Assembly (NCBI GenBank): GCA_963814955.1 | Contig: CAWFEX010000008.1 | Location: 682,001-746,000, forward strand | Direction: 5' to 3' | DNA: 64,000 nt | Source: DATCJA01 sp963814955 | Lineage (GTDB): Bacteria; Acidobacteriota; Vicinamibacteria; Vicinamibacterales; UBA2999 | Shown: positions 8,228-17,063 of the stretch, piece by piece | Position numbering within the stretch: the stretch's first letter is position 1 | Layout: every line of letters starts with the position of its first letter | Translations under genes and position numbers: made by a program | Notes under the pieces: model-generated | The model's database searches: none | What the model was told of the DNA's origin: nothing | Seen by the model: the letters and a program-made list of their open reading frames with translations, nothing else

Positions 8228-8769
8228 CCTACGGCCTCCATCAGATTGTTGAGAATAGCATCGGCCTCAATGCCGGCCGGCCGGCGTTCTTCCTCGTGTG
8301 CGCCGTGACCGGTGCGCACCAGGATCGCCCGCGTGCCGGCGGCCTTGCCACAGGCCACATCCAGCCACCGATCGCCCACCATCACCGACCGGGCCGGATC
8401 GAGGCGCAAGTCACGGCAGGCCCGCTCGATCATGCCGGGTCCCGGTTTGCGGCAGCGACATCTCTGACGATACGGCTCGAGCTCCGCGTCGGGATGGTGG
8501 GGACAGAAATAGTAGGCTTCCATGCGGGCGCCGCCCGCGCCCAGGCGCGCATCAATCGTGGCGTGAACGTGATTGAGAAACGACTCCTCGATGACGCCAC
8601 GGCCGATTGCCGACTGATTCGTCACCACCACTGGCGCAAAACCCGCGCGGTTCAGCAGACGGATCGCATCGACCGTCCACGGAAACAGCTCGAGCAGATC
8701 GAGGCGATCGAGGTAGCCTCGCTCCTCGATCAGCGTGCCGTCACGGTCCAGGAAGACTGCCGGGCGCAT
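8200..8769 (-). CDS. gmhB: D-glycero-D-manno-heptose 1,7-bisphosphate 7-phosphatase
   Basis: HAD-family phosphatase of 189 residues that removes the 7-phosphate in ADP-heptose synthesis. PAVFLDRDGTLIEERGYL carries the DxDGT nucleophile motif, TNQSAIGRGV is HAD motif II, and CPHHPDAELEP with CRCRKPGPGMI forms the zinc-binding Cys/His loop typical of GmhB. VMVGDRWLDV is the last HAD motif. ATG 8769 gives the standard N-terminus. The same frame is open upstream through a GGGTCTGACCC repeat into the C-terminus of the waaF-like gene, so no stop separates the two in this sequence. Confidence 0.88.
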   Translation of the reverse strand: MRPAVFLDRDGTLIEERGYLDRLDLLELFPWTVDAIRLLNRAGFAPVVVTNQSAIGRGVIEESFLNHVHATIDARLGAGGARMEAYYFCPHHPDAELEPYRQRCRCRKPGPGMIERACRDLRLDPARSVMVGDRWLDVACGKAAGTRAILVRTGHGAHEEERRPAGIEADAILNNLMEAVGWILRTCSR

Positions 8770-8828
8770 GCAGGCGAGTCGAGGGTCAAACCCTGCTACG
8801 AGTCGACTCAATGACTTGAGTCGGCTCA

Positions 8829-9906
8829 TCACGAGGGTCAGACCCGGGGTCTGACCCGGGTCTGACCCCAAGATCCGGATCAGTGCGTCGAAAACCCGCT
8901 CGGGCGTAATCCCTTTCATGCAGCGGTGATCGATCGGGCATTCGCGCAGCATGCACGGCCGGCACCAGACAGGGTGAGTCAGCACGAGCGCTTTGCCGTC
9001 CGTGGCGCGTGAGCGGCGCCGTCTCGAATTCGTTGGTGGGCCCGAACAGCGCGACGATCGGCGTGCCGACCGCCGCCGCCAGGTGCATCGCCCCGGAGTC
9101 GTTGGACACACAGGCTCTGCGCGAGGCTGAGAACTCCAGCCAGCGTCGCGATTGTGGTGCTGCCGGTGACGTCGATAACGTGTGACGTCACCCCCGGCTG
9201 AAGCAGCGAGAGTATCTGCTCACTGGTCGCCGCGTCTCCACGGCTTCCGACGACGACGCACGCTGCGTTGCGTTGCTGCACCAGCGTCGTGACGAGTCTG
9301 GCAACGTATTGCGGGAGCCACCGCTTCGCCGTCCCATAGGCGGCACCGGGCGCGAAGGCGACGAGAGGTCTCGATGCAGCCCACCCTCGCTCGACAAGAA
9401 AATCGCGTGCGGAGAGCGCACACCCTCACGAACCGTGACGGCCGGCTCGAGCGGACCGCTGTCGATACCAAGCTCGCCGAGTGAGGTGCTGGTAGTAAGC
9501 CGCCTGATGCATGCTGCCAGACGGCCGCGGCACGGCCCGCGAAAGAAGCCGTGTTCGCACGTCAGCAGCGTAGCCCCACCGGTCGGCCACGCCGGCGCGT
9601 GTCGCCAGCCAGGCACTGGCGAACGAGTTCGGCAGCAGGATCGCCAAATCCGACCCCAGCCCTCGCAATCGAGCGGCATCGCTCTCGAAAGAGCTTCGGT
9701 GGAACCAGCGCCCGTTCCAGCCAAGGGTGACGGTGTCGTTGATGAACGGAACGCAGCGCAAAGATGTCGGCCACGCTGCTTCGAGCGGCCACCGTCAGTC
9801 GCGCAGATGGAAATGCGTTTCTGATATCCGAAATCGCTGGCAGCGCCATCACGGCATCACCGAGCCAGTTTGGCGCAACCACGAGCACTCCCGCCGGATC
9901 AGCCAT
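8829..9906 (-). CDS. waaF: Glycosyltransferase family 9, heptosyltransferase II-like (several frameshifts)
   Basis: The N-terminus from ATG 9906 reads VLVVAPNWLGDAVMALPAISDIRNAFP, which is characteristic of WaaF. Pieces in other frames continue the same protein: SDLAILLPNSFASAWLATRAG, RWGYAADVRTRLL, and near the end SNDSGAMHLAAAVGTPIVALFGPTNE, WCRPCMLRECPIDHRCMKGI and TPERVFDALIRI. The order and spacing match one gene, so the breaks are probably sequence errors. No stop is seen; the last frame continues into gmhB through a repeat. The product would transfer the second heptose to the LPS inner core. Confidence 0.75.
8835..8869. repeat. Three alternating copies of an 11-bp GGGTCAGACCC/GGGTCTGACCC unit
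   Basis: GGGTCAGACCC at 8835-8845 is followed by two inverse copies, GGGTCTGACCC, at 8847-8857 and 8858-8868. They lie at the waaF/gmhB junction and encode a low-complexity Gly/Ser/Asp/Pro/Gln/Thr linker where a stop would be expected. Confidence 0.85.
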
Positions 9907-10900
9907 CGGAACGTTCCCGACGGGATCGAGATCCGGTGTCCGGGATCCCGGGCTCGACAGGATCCGGACTGTCTGAGTCCAAATCTTCAATCCCGGATCC
10001 GGAATCCCGAATGCCGGATCCCGGATCGTCGCGCCACCGCCGGTGCATCCAGAGCCAGAGTTCCGGATGACGCCGCACGTACATCTCGAGCACATCGGTA
10101 CATCGCTGGGTGAACTCGCGGACGGCGTCGGGCGAGTCCGTGAGCGGCGGGTCGACGGGACGCTCGTAAATCAGCCGGTACCGGCCATGCGGCAGCGGCA
10201 GTGCGAAGACGGGCATCACCGGCGCACCCGTCCGCAGCGCGAGCGCCGCCAGCGCCGACGTGGTCGCCGCAGGACGCTGAAAGAATCCGACGTACACCGC
10301 GTCGGACTCGTGGAGGTGCTGATCGATGAGGATGGCGACGCTGCGCCCCGCGGCGAGATCCTTCAGGATGCGCCGCACGGCGCCGCGACGCTGAATCACG
10401 CGGTTGCCGGTGCGACGTGCGGATATTTTCGAGCATCGCGTCGAGGAAGGGGATTGTCGAGTGGACGGGCAAGGAGCGACGTCGGCTCGATTCGCAGCGC
10501 GAACGCGAGGGCGTGAATTTCCCAGTATCCGAAGTGCCCGGTGAAGAACAGGACCCCCCTGCCCCTGCGCAAGTGCCTGGCGGGCGCGGTCCTCACCCTC
10601 GCCCTCGATGGCCGCCAGCATCTGCGCGCGCGACAGCGTGCCGAACTTCAGCAGCTCGAACAGAAGCGCGCCGAAGTGCGCGAACATGCTCCGCGCAAGT
10701 GCGCGCCGTTCGGATGCGGGCCGCCCGGGGAATGACGTGGCGAGATTCTCGAGAGCGATCCGTCTGTGCGGCCAGTCAACGAGATATGCAAACCTGCCGA
10801 TGGCGTGGCCGAGCGCGCGCACGACGCTCATCGGCAACAGCCTCACGATCGATCGGGTCGTCTCGGCGGCCAGCGCCTCCAATCGATGGCGGAATCTCAA
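9899..10900 (-). CDS. Lipid A biosynthesis acyltransferase, LpxL/HtrB family (frameshifted)
   Basis: Inner-membrane late acyltransferase that adds a secondary acyl chain to lipid A. The start is TTG 10900, overlapping the lpxK stop as TTGA. The HX4E catalytic motif is in VLFFTGHFGYWEIHALAF, which lies in a different frame from the flanks, with frame changes near 10560 (a G run) and 10460. Downstream motifs TGNRVIQRRGAVRRILKDL, VAILIDQHLHE and the C-terminal PELWLWMHRRWR are all present. After that the frame runs on through a GGGATCCGGGATT-type repeat, adding about 40 low-complexity residues before the stop at 9899. That tail is probably not native. It overlaps the waaF start. Confidence 0.8.
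   Translation of the reverse strand: MRFRHRLEALAAETTRSIVRLLPMSVVRALGHAIGRFAYLVDWPHRRIALENLATSFPGRPASERRALARSMFAHFGALLFELLKFGTLSRAQMLAAIEGEGEDRARQALAQGQGGPVLHRALRILGNSRPRVRAANRADVAPCPSTRQSPSSTRCSKISARRTGNRVIQRRGAVRRILKDLAAGRSVAILIDQHLHESDAVYVGFFQRPAATTSALAALALRTGAPVMPVFALPLPHGRYRLIYERPVDPPLTDSPDAVREFTQRCTDVLEMYVRRHPELWLWMHRRWRDDPGSGIRDSGSGIEDLDSDSPDPVEPGIPDTGSRSRRERSDG
9925..10035. repeat. GGATCCGGGATTC-type degenerate repeat tract
   Basis: A run of variants of CCGGGATCC/GGATTCGGGATTCC fills the region between the end of the acyltransferase domain and the waaF start. It is palindrome-rich and reads in the acyltransferase frame as a Gly/Ser/Asp/Ile/Pro tail. It is a different repeat family from those at 6652 and 8835. 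Confidence 0.7.
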
Positions 10901-11919
10901 GCCGCCTCTCCCAGAAGGCGTCGGCGCGCCGCCGCCAGCCGGCCCGCAAGCCAGAGACTGAAACGGTCTGTCGGCTCTATGGCCACTTCGAGGGGCAGCA
11001 GCACGCCCATGGAATGCCTGCGTGCGCGGGAAGCCGCACGGCATCTTTCCCGGTGGTCATCACCACATCGGCGTCGGTCTCGAGAACCGCCCGACGGATA
11101 GCCTCGATGTCGCGCGCCGTGAACCAGTGATGATCGCGAAATACCAGCTCGCGGGCGACGTCCCAACCGAGCCCGCGCAGCGCGGCGAAAAAGCGCTCGG
11201 GGCGCGCGATGCCCGCCACCGCCACAACCGTCCGGGCACCTGCGGCAGCGTTCTCATGGGCGGCGGCGCCAATCATGCGCGGCGCGTCGTACGTCGCCAC
11301 CAGTCGAAACGCGGTGTCGATGCCGACGCGGCCGACAACGGCTTCAACATCGGCGTCGGTACCCGCCACGAGCAGCGCATCAGCGGCGCGGGCAGCGGTG
11401 AGCGGCTCGCGCAGCCTGCCAACGGGCAGCAGCCGTTCGTACGAGATCCGCCCTCGCCATCACCAGCAGCTCGATGTCGCGCCGCAACCGCACGTGCTGA
11501 AACCCATCGTCCAGGAGATGTACGGTGCAGCCGAATCGACGCTCCGCCAGTCGCCCGGAGAGGTACCGATCTGCACAAACAAATACCGGCACGCTCGGCA
11601 GCGCCTGCGCCAGCATGTACGGTTCATCACCCGACTGCGGCGCCGTGGACAGCACGCGCTGCCCGTCACTGACCACGGTTACTCCGTCGGCCGCTTCGCG
11701 GCGTCCGTAGCCGCGGCTGAGAATTGCCGGCCGCTCCCCCGCGTCTGCCAGAAGCTTCGCGATGGCCGCAACGACCGGCGTTTTGCCGCTTCCACCAACA
11801 ACCAGATTGCCCACGCTGATGACGGGACGTTCGAGCTGTCGAACGCGATGAGGTCGCCGGCCGTACCACGCGCGCCGAAACTGTGTGGCGCGGCCGTACA
11901 ACTCGCTGAGCACGTTCAA
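10897..11919 (-). CDS. lpxK: Tetraacyldisaccharide 4'-kinase (frameshifted)
   Basis: Membrane-associated kinase that phosphorylates the lipid A disaccharide at the 4' position. VISVGNLVVGGSGKTPVVAAIAKLL contains the LpxK P-loop GGSGKTP; RPAILSRGYGR, VLLDDGFQH (here HLLDDGFQHVRLRRDIELLV) and a C-terminal FTARDIEAI/MTTGKDAVRL segment complete the family pattern. Frame changes near 11440, 11375 and 10990 break the C-terminal half. The start is TTG 11919, overlapping the kdtA stop as TTGA. The stop at 10897 overlaps the next gene in the same way. Confidence 0.82.
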
Positions 11920-13247
11920 TGGACTACGCGGAAGGAACGGACCACGCCACCCTGATCGCGGTCCAGCGGCGGGACCAGGCTGGTGATGACGGTCATGGTC
12001 TTGTCCTTCGCGCCTCGATTGGCGTCGATGAGGGCACGTGCCGCCGCACCGAGACGCGCACGACGAACCGGATCGCCCATCAGCCCGACGATGACCTCGT
12101 CCAGATCACGTTCGGACTGCACCTGAATTGCCGCGTCGTTGGCGAGGAAGGCTTCGACGATTTCGGCGAAGTTCTCCATGTGCGGGCCAAAGGCAATCGG
12201 CTTGCCGAAAAGCGCCGGTTCGAGAATGTTGTGACCGCCCGCCGGCACCAGACTGCCGCCGACGAAGACAACCGTCGCGATCTGATAGACCTCCGCCAGC
12301 TCGCCAATCGTGTCGAGAACAACCGCATCGGCGCGCGGCTCGGAATCGATTGGAAGCTCGGTGCGCCGGATGGTTGACAGGCCCTCCTGCCGGCAGAGTC
12401 GCTCGACCTCCGAGAAACGCTCTGGGTGCCGCGGCGCGATCACGAGCAGCGGATTGTTCGCGCGCCCCCGCAGACGGTTGAACGTCCGTATTACAGGCGT
12501 CTCCTCTCCCTTGAGGGTGCTGCCCGCGACAAGCACCGGACGTGCCGGCGACATCCGGAAGAAGCGAAGCACCCGCTCCCGGGCACGGCCTGGAGGCACG
12601 ACTCCCAGCGAATCGAACTTCAGGCTGCCGGTCACCGTGATGCGACTGCCATCGGCGCCAAGCTCCACCAGTCTGCGCGCGGCCTCTTCACCCTGCACGC
12701 AGAAACGATCGATGTCGCCAAGCACGCGGCGGAAGAACGGGCGGATGACCCGGTACCGTGGAAAAGAACGGTACGAGATGCGTCCGTTGACCAGCACCGT
12801 GCTGATGCCACGACGGCGGCACTCGCGGAGGAGGTTCGGCCAGATCTCGGTTTCGATCATCACGAACAGGCGCGGCTTGACGACGTCGAGGGTGCGGCGC
12901 GTACTGAATGCCCAGTCGAACGGAAAGTAGAACACCCCGTCGACTTCGCCGACGTTGCGGCGCGCGAGCTCCTGTCCGGCTCTGGTCGTCGTGGAAAGGA
13001 AGAGACGGAGCCGCGGATAGCGCGTGCGGAGCTCAGCGATCACCTGCCTTGCCGCGAGCACTTCGCCAACCGATACCGCGTGAACCCAGATCGAATCGTC
13101 GCCGTCGAGGTTGAACGACACCGGAAGGTAGCCGAGCCGCTGTTTCAGGCTGCCCACGTACTTCTTGTGGCGGAGCGCTTCATACAGGAAATATGGCGAG
13201 AACGCTACCAGAGCGAGCAGCGTCAGCAGGCTGTAGAAGGAGTACAC
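11916..13247 (-). CDS. kdtA: 3-deoxy-D-manno-octulosonic acid (Kdo) transferase
   Basis: A 443-residue inner-membrane anchored glycosyltransferase that links Kdo to lipid A. It opens with one hydrophobic anchor (SFYSLLTLLALVAFSPYFLYEAL), then has SIWVHAVSVGEVLAARQVI, IETEIWPNLLRECRRRGISTVLVNGRIS, and the family hallmark PAGGHNILEPALFGKPIAFGPHMENF. All are in one intact frame. GTG 13247 is the preferred start because it leads directly into the anchor; a longer start at 13343 would overlap the divergent gapA gene and has no family similarity. It is the first gene of the LPS operon. Confidence 0.92.
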   Translation of the reverse strand: MYSFYSLLTLLALVAFSPYFLYEALRHKKYVGSLKQRLGYLPVSFNLDGDDSIWVHAVSVGEVLAARQVIAELRTRYPRLRLFLSTTTRAGQELARRNVGEVDGVFYFPFDWAFSTRRTLDVVKPRLFVMIETEIWPNLLRECRRRGISTVLVNGRISYRSFPRYRVIRPFFRRVLGDIDRFCVQGEEAARRLVELGADGSRITVTGSLKFDSLGVVPPGRARERVLRFFRMSPARPVLVAGSTLKGEETPVIRTFNRLRGRANNPLLVIAPRHPERFSEVERLCRQEGLSTIRRTELPIDSEPRADAVVLDTIGELAEVYQIATVVFVGGSLVPAGGHNILEPALFGKPIAFGPHMENFAEIVEAFLANDAAIQVQSERDLDEVIVGLMGDPVRRARLGAAARALIDANRGAKDKTMTVITSLVPPLDRDQGGVVRSFRVVH

Positions 13248-13271
13248 CGTAGATAGTTTACCGCTGTGCCA

Positions 13272-13301
13272 TTGACCCTCTTCAAGACGCGTCAGTACAA
13301 T
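13272..13301 (+). promoter_or_regulatory. Sigma70-like promoter for gapA
   Basis: TTGACC at 13272-13277 and TACAAT at 13296-13301 are each one base from the -35 and -10 consensus, with an 18-bp spacer. The site sits 45 bp before the gapA ATG in the short divergent gap between kdtA and gapA. Confidence 0.55.
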
Positions 13302-13345
13302 GAATGATTTGTGAGGCACGCGTTCAGGGTAGAGGGAGGACACGG

Positions 13346-14358
13346 ATGGCCGTTCGGGTCGGCATAAACGGATTCGGACGAATCGGGCGCAATATCATGC
13401 GCGCCGCTCTCGGCAACGGCGAACTTGATTTCGTCGCCGTCAACGACCTCACGGACGCGGCTACGCTCGCGCATCTGCTCAAGTACGACTCCGTGCTCGG
13501 CAATCTGGACGCCGTCGTCAAAGCTACCGCCGACGGCATCAGCGTCGACGGCGAGGAGTTCAAGGTGCTGTCGGTCAAGGATCCCGCACAGCTCCCCTGG
13601 AAAGATCTGGGCGTTGATGTCGTTTTCGAGTCGACCGGCCTGTTCACGAAGCGCGACGACGCGGCAAAACACCTTGCGGCCGGCGCGCGAAAGGTGATCA
13701 TCACGGCTCCCGCGAAGGGACCGGATATCACCGTCGTGCTCGGTGTGAACGAAAACAGTTACGACGCCTCGAAGCACCACATCATCTCGAACGCGTCGTG
13801 CACGACGAACTGTCTGGCGCCTGTCGCCAAGGTCGTGCACGAATGTTTTGGCCTGCGAAAGGGCTGGATGACGACGGTGCATTCGTACACCAACGACCAG
13901 CAGCTGCTCGATCTGCCGCACAAGGATCTGCGTCGCGCCCGCGCCGCTGCCCTGTCGATCATTCCGACCACCACCGGCGCCGCCACCGCGGTCGGCGGAG
14001 GTCCTGCCCGAGTTGAAGGGCCGGCTCGACGGCTTCGCGATGCGCGTGCCGACGCCGAACGTCTCGGTCGTCGATCTCGAACGCGCTCGTCGACCGGAAG
14101 ACGACGGCGGAGGACGTGAACAAGGCGTTGAAAGAGGCTGCCGAACGGCCGGATGCGAGGGATCCTCGCGTATTCCGAGGAGGAGCTCGTCTCGATCGAC
14201 TTCCGGCGGAACCCCCACTCGTCCATCGTCGACGCACCCTACACGAAAGTCATGGACGGCGACTTCGTCAAAGTCGTCTCGTGGTACGACAACGAGTGGG
14301 GCTACTCGATCGCGGTGTGTCGATCTGCTGGTCAAGGTCATCGCGAAAGGGCTTGTAG
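13346..14358 (+). CDS. gapA: Glyceraldehyde-3-phosphate dehydrogenase (five apparent base insertions)
   Basis: Glycolytic NAD-dependent enzyme. It starts at ATG 13346 after GGAGGACACGG, reading MAVRVGINGFGRIGRN. The active-site cysteine is in NASCTTNCLAPVAKV and the phosphate-binding SYTNDQ follows. From about 14000 the reading frame jumps several times (near 14000, 14072, 14151, 14325 and 14355), but each piece continues the normal protein: EVLPELKGRLDGFAMRVPTPN, DRKTTAEDVNKALKEAAE, RGILAYSEEELVSIDF, VSWYDNEWGYS, VDLLVKVIAKGL. Removing five inserted bases gives 335 residues, the usual size. I conclude the gene is intact in the organism. Confidence 0.9.
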
Positions 14359-14393
14359 GGCGGGCCTTTACGGTCCTCTGGTCCGCCATCCGC

Positions 14394-15595
14394 ATGAAAA
14401 AAACGATTCGCGACCTCAATCTCAAAAGGTCGTCGCGTGTTCGTGCGGGTCGACTTCAACGTCCCGCTGAAAAACGGCGTCATCGGCGACGACACACGGA
14501 TTCGAGAGTCGCTGCCTACGATCCGCTACGCGCTCGAGAACGGAGCTGCGCTGCGTGATTCTCGCCTCGCATCTCGGGCGGCCGAAGGGCAAGCCGAATC
14601 CGGACATGAGCCTGAGACCGGTAGCCGCCCGTCTTGGCGAGCTGCTCGGCACGTCGGTCGGGTTTGCGAGCGACTGCGTGGGGGCCGAGGCCGAGCAAGC
14701 CGTGCAACGCGCGCCATCCGGGGGAGTGGTTCTTCTCGAGAATCTGCGTTTTCATCCAGAAGAAGAGAAGAACGACGCTCGGATTTGCAAAAGCGCTGGC
14801 GGCGCTTGCCGACGTGTACGTGAACGACGCGTTCGGTGCGGCGCATCGCGCTCACGCCTCAGTCGAGGCCATCGTGCGGTTCGTGCCTCAGGCGGCTGCC
14901 GGCCTGTTGATGGAGAAAGAGCTGCGCTATCTCGGCGGGGTGCTGAGAAGTCCTGAACGGCCGTTCGCAGCCATGCTGGGCGGCGCGAAGGTGTCGGACA
15001 AGATCGAGGTGATCGAAAATCTGATACCACGCGTCGACGAGCTGCTGATTGGCGGCGCCATGGCGTACACGTTTTTCAAGGCGATGGGACGGCCAACGGG
15101 TCGATCGCTCGTCGAGGACGACAAACTCGACGCCGCGCGCGACATCATGAAACGCGCACAGGATCGCGGACTGCAGCTGCTGCTCCCCGCCGATCATGTC
15201 GTTGCGCAGCGGCCGGAAGCCGGGCGTGGCCGACAGAGACGCTGAGCGTGGACAGCGATGCGATCGGCGACAGCATGGGGCTCGACATCGGACCGCTCAC
15301 CGTGGCCGCGTACGCCGACGCGCTGCACGACGCGAAGACCGTGGTGTGGAATGGTCCGATGGGCGTGTTCGAGATCGACGAGTTCGCGAAGGGAACGATC
15401 GGCGTGGCGAAGGCGGTGGCTGCGGTCCGGGGTACGACGATCGTCGGCGGCGGCGACTCGATTGCGGCGATAAAGAAGGCCGGCGTGGCCGATCGGATCA
15501 CACATATTTCCACCGGCGGCGGAGCATCGCTCGAGTTTTTGGGAGGGCGGACGCTGCCAGGTGTGGCAGCATTGCCCGACGCGAATCTCAAGTAG
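14394..15595 (+). CDS. pgk: Phosphoglycerate kinase (several apparent base insertions)
   Basis: ATP-forming glycolytic kinase following gapA by 35 bp. Conserved segments appear in order in three frames: KKTIRDLNL, FVRVDFNVPLKNG, VILASHLGRPKGKPNPDMSL, VVLLENLRFHPEEEKND, DAFGAAHRAHASVEAI, MLGGAKVSDKIEVIENLI, VVWNGPMGVFE and the nucleotide-site GGGDSIAAI near the end. Frame breaks lie near 14427, 14545, 14782 and around 15200. Removing single inserted bases gives close to 398 residues, the family norm. The stop is at 15595, followed by a REP-like palindrome before tpiA. Confidence 0.9.
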
Positions 15596-15614
15596 TGCAC
15601 ACAGCTTCAGCCGT

Positions 15615-15640
15615 ACGTAGTGTCCGGCTTCAGCCGGACC
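15615..15640. repeat. REP-like palindrome between pgk and tpiA
   Basis: GTCCGGCTTCAGCCGGAC at 15622-15639 preceded by ACGTAGT is the reverse complement of the copies at 6652 and 6694. It occupies the place where a tpiA ribosome site would be expected, eight bases before the ATG. Confidence 0.85.
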
Positions 15641-15647
15641 AAACCAT

Positions 15648-16460
15648 ATGCGCACTCCATTCATCTGCGCCAACTGGAAGATGTACAAGACGGTGGACGA
15701 GGCCGTGAAGTACGTCAAAGAATTTCGCGCGCTGGCGAAGGATCTGGATGGCGTTGAGATCGTCGTGGCTCCTCCGTTCACGGCTCTCTATTCCGCCGTC
15801 GAGGCCGCGCGCAACAGCAACGTCGGCATCGGTGCGCAGGATCTCTTCTGGGAGCGCGAAGGCGCTTACACAGGAGAGGTCAGCGGCCCGATGCTGCGGG
15901 AAGCGGGCGTGGCATACGTGATCGTCGGTCACTCTGAGCGTCGGACGCTGTTCGGCGAGACCGACGTGACGGTGTGTCGCAAGATTGCCGCGGCGTTTAC
16001 CGCAGGACTCTGCCCCATCGCATGCATTGGCGAGACACTCGAGCAGCGCGAGCGGCAGGAAACATTCGACGTGCTCGATCGTCAGATCAAGACTGGTTTC
16101 GATGGGCTGAGCTCCGAGCGCGTCGCGCAGCTCGTGGTCGCATACGAGCCCGTGTGGGCGATCGGCACCGGCCGGAACGCGACACCGGCGCAGGCGGCCG
16201 AGGCGCACGGGCATATCCGGAAGCGGCTGCGCGAGTGGTTCGGTGGGGAGCCGGCCGAGCTGTGCCACGTCATCTACGGCGGCAGCGTGAAACCCGACAA
16301 CATCGCAGATCTCATGTCGCAGGCGGACGTGGACGGGGCGCTCGTCGGGGGAGCCAGCCTGGACGTGCGAAGCTTTCAGGAGATAGTGAGTCGGGGTCGC
16401 CAGGCCGCGCGGGTGCGCCAGTCCCGGTCGGGCGCGGGCGGCCAGGCCGGGGCTGTATAA
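15648..16460 (+). CDS. tpiA: Triosephosphate isomerase
   Basis: Cytoplasmic enzyme interconverting dihydroxyacetone phosphate and glyceraldehyde 3-phosphate. The 270-residue frame is intact. It has the N-terminal NWKMYKT with the catalytic Lys, GHSERRTLFGE with the electrophilic His, AYEPVWAIGTG with the catalytic Glu, and the phosphate-binding YGGSVKP and ALVGGASLD. The last 25 residues (GRQAARVRQSRSGAGGQAGAV) go beyond the usual end and are basic and low in complexity; a lost stop or a native tail are both possible. No ribosome site is visible, because a REP-like palindrome sits right before the ATG. It is the third gene of the gapA-pgk-tpiA run. Confidence 0.93.
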   Translation: MRTPFICANWKMYKTVDEAVKYVKEFRALAKDLDGVEIVVAPPFTALYSAVEAARNSNVGIGAQDLFWEREGAYTGEVSGPMLREAGVAYVIVGHSERRTLFGETDVTVCRKIAAAFTAGLCPIACIGETLEQRERQETFDVLDRQIKTGFDGLSSERVAQLVVAYEPVWAIGTGRNATPAQAAEAHGHIRKRLREWFGGEPAELCHVIYGGSVKPDNIADLMSQADVDGALVGGASLDVRSFQEIVSRGRQAARVRQSRSGAGGQAGAV

Positions 16461-16488
16461 TAGGGTTTTTTCGCAACAGGTTTATTGA

Positions 16489-16908
16489 ATGCTGTACTAC
16501 CTCGCCGCAGTGCTCTACGTGCTCGTCTGCTTCGTGCTGATGATGGTGATCCTTCTCCAGCAGGGAAAGGGCGGCGATCTGGCCAGTGCGTTCGGCGGCG
16601 GCAGCAGTCAGGCCGCGTTCGGGGCCCGCAGCGGCGCGACGGTGCTGACGCGCGCGACGACGGTGCTGGCGGTGTTGTTCCTGGTGGGGGCGCTGATGCT
16701 GAACATACTCGCGCAGCGCGGACCGGGATCGGTCGTGGGCGGGCGCGCGACGGAACCGGCGCCGGCGTCTGGTGCAGTGCCGACGTTGCCGACAACGCCG
16801 ACGGCACCGGCACCGAAACCGGCGGCTCCGGCCTCGGCGGCTCCAGCTCCTGCGGCTCCGGCACCGGCGAACTCGGCACCGGCGGCACCCGCAAAGCCGG
16901 CGCCCTAG
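16489..16908 (+). CDS. secG: Preprotein translocase subunit SecG with Ala/Pro-rich tail
   Basis: A 139-residue inner-membrane component of the SecYEG channel. Two hydrophobic helices (YYLAAVLYVLVCFVLMMVILLQQ and ATTVLAVLFLVGALMLNILAQ) flank the conserved cytoplasmic loop QQGKGGDLASAFGGGSSQAAFG. The last 60 or so residues are almost pure Ala, Pro and Thr. SecG next to tpiA is a common arrangement. A perfect TATAAT hexamer lies over the tpiA stop 30 bp upstream, without a matching -35 element. Confidence 0.92.
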   Translation: MLYYLAAVLYVLVCFVLMMVILLQQGKGGDLASAFGGGSSQAAFGARSGATVLTRATTVLAVLFLVGALMLNILAQRGPGSVVGGRATEPAPASGAVPTLPTTPTAPAPKPAAPASAAPAPAAPAPANSAPAAPAKPAP

Positions 16909-16945
16909 AAGAAGCTATCGTCAAGAGTCCGCTATCGTGTTCGTA

Positions 16946-16969
16946 GCGCGCACGCTTTAGCGTGCGCGT
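16946..16969. repeat. GC-rich hairpin between secG and tRNA-Leu
   Basis: GCGCGCACGC at 16946-16955 and GCGTGCGCGT at 16960-16969 pair around a TTTA loop. It could help end secG transcripts, but no T run follows; it looks more like another dispersed palindromic repeat. Confidence 0.55.
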
Positions 16970-16979
16970 CCCTCCGCAC

Positions 16980-17063
16980 GCGGAAGTGGCGGAATTGGCA
17001 GACGCACCAGCTTGAGGGGCTGGCGGTCGCAAGATCGTGGGGGTTCGAGTCCCCCCTTCCGCA
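16980..17063 (+). tRNA. tRNA-Leu(GAG), intact, target site of the stacked elements
   Basis: An 84-base gene. Acceptor arms GCGGAAG/CTTCCGC, anticodon loop TTGAGGG (anticodon GAG), a long variable arm CGGTC-GCAA-GATCG typical of leucine tRNA, T stem GGGGG/CCCCC with loop TTCGAGT, discriminator A. No CCA follows (TAT instead), although the nearby and distant 3' fragments of this gene do encode CCA. That suggests the original 3' flank was displaced by an insertion. Confidence 0.96.

Noticed and set aside
13248..13343. Longer kdtA start at GTG 13343
   Set aside because: It would cover the gapA promoter and the added residues are unlike KdtA N-termini; GTG 13247 leads directly into the membrane anchor.
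16455..16460. TATAAT as a promoter for secG
   Set aside because: It is formed by the tpiA stop region and has no -35 element at a proper distance; kept only as a note in the secG entry.
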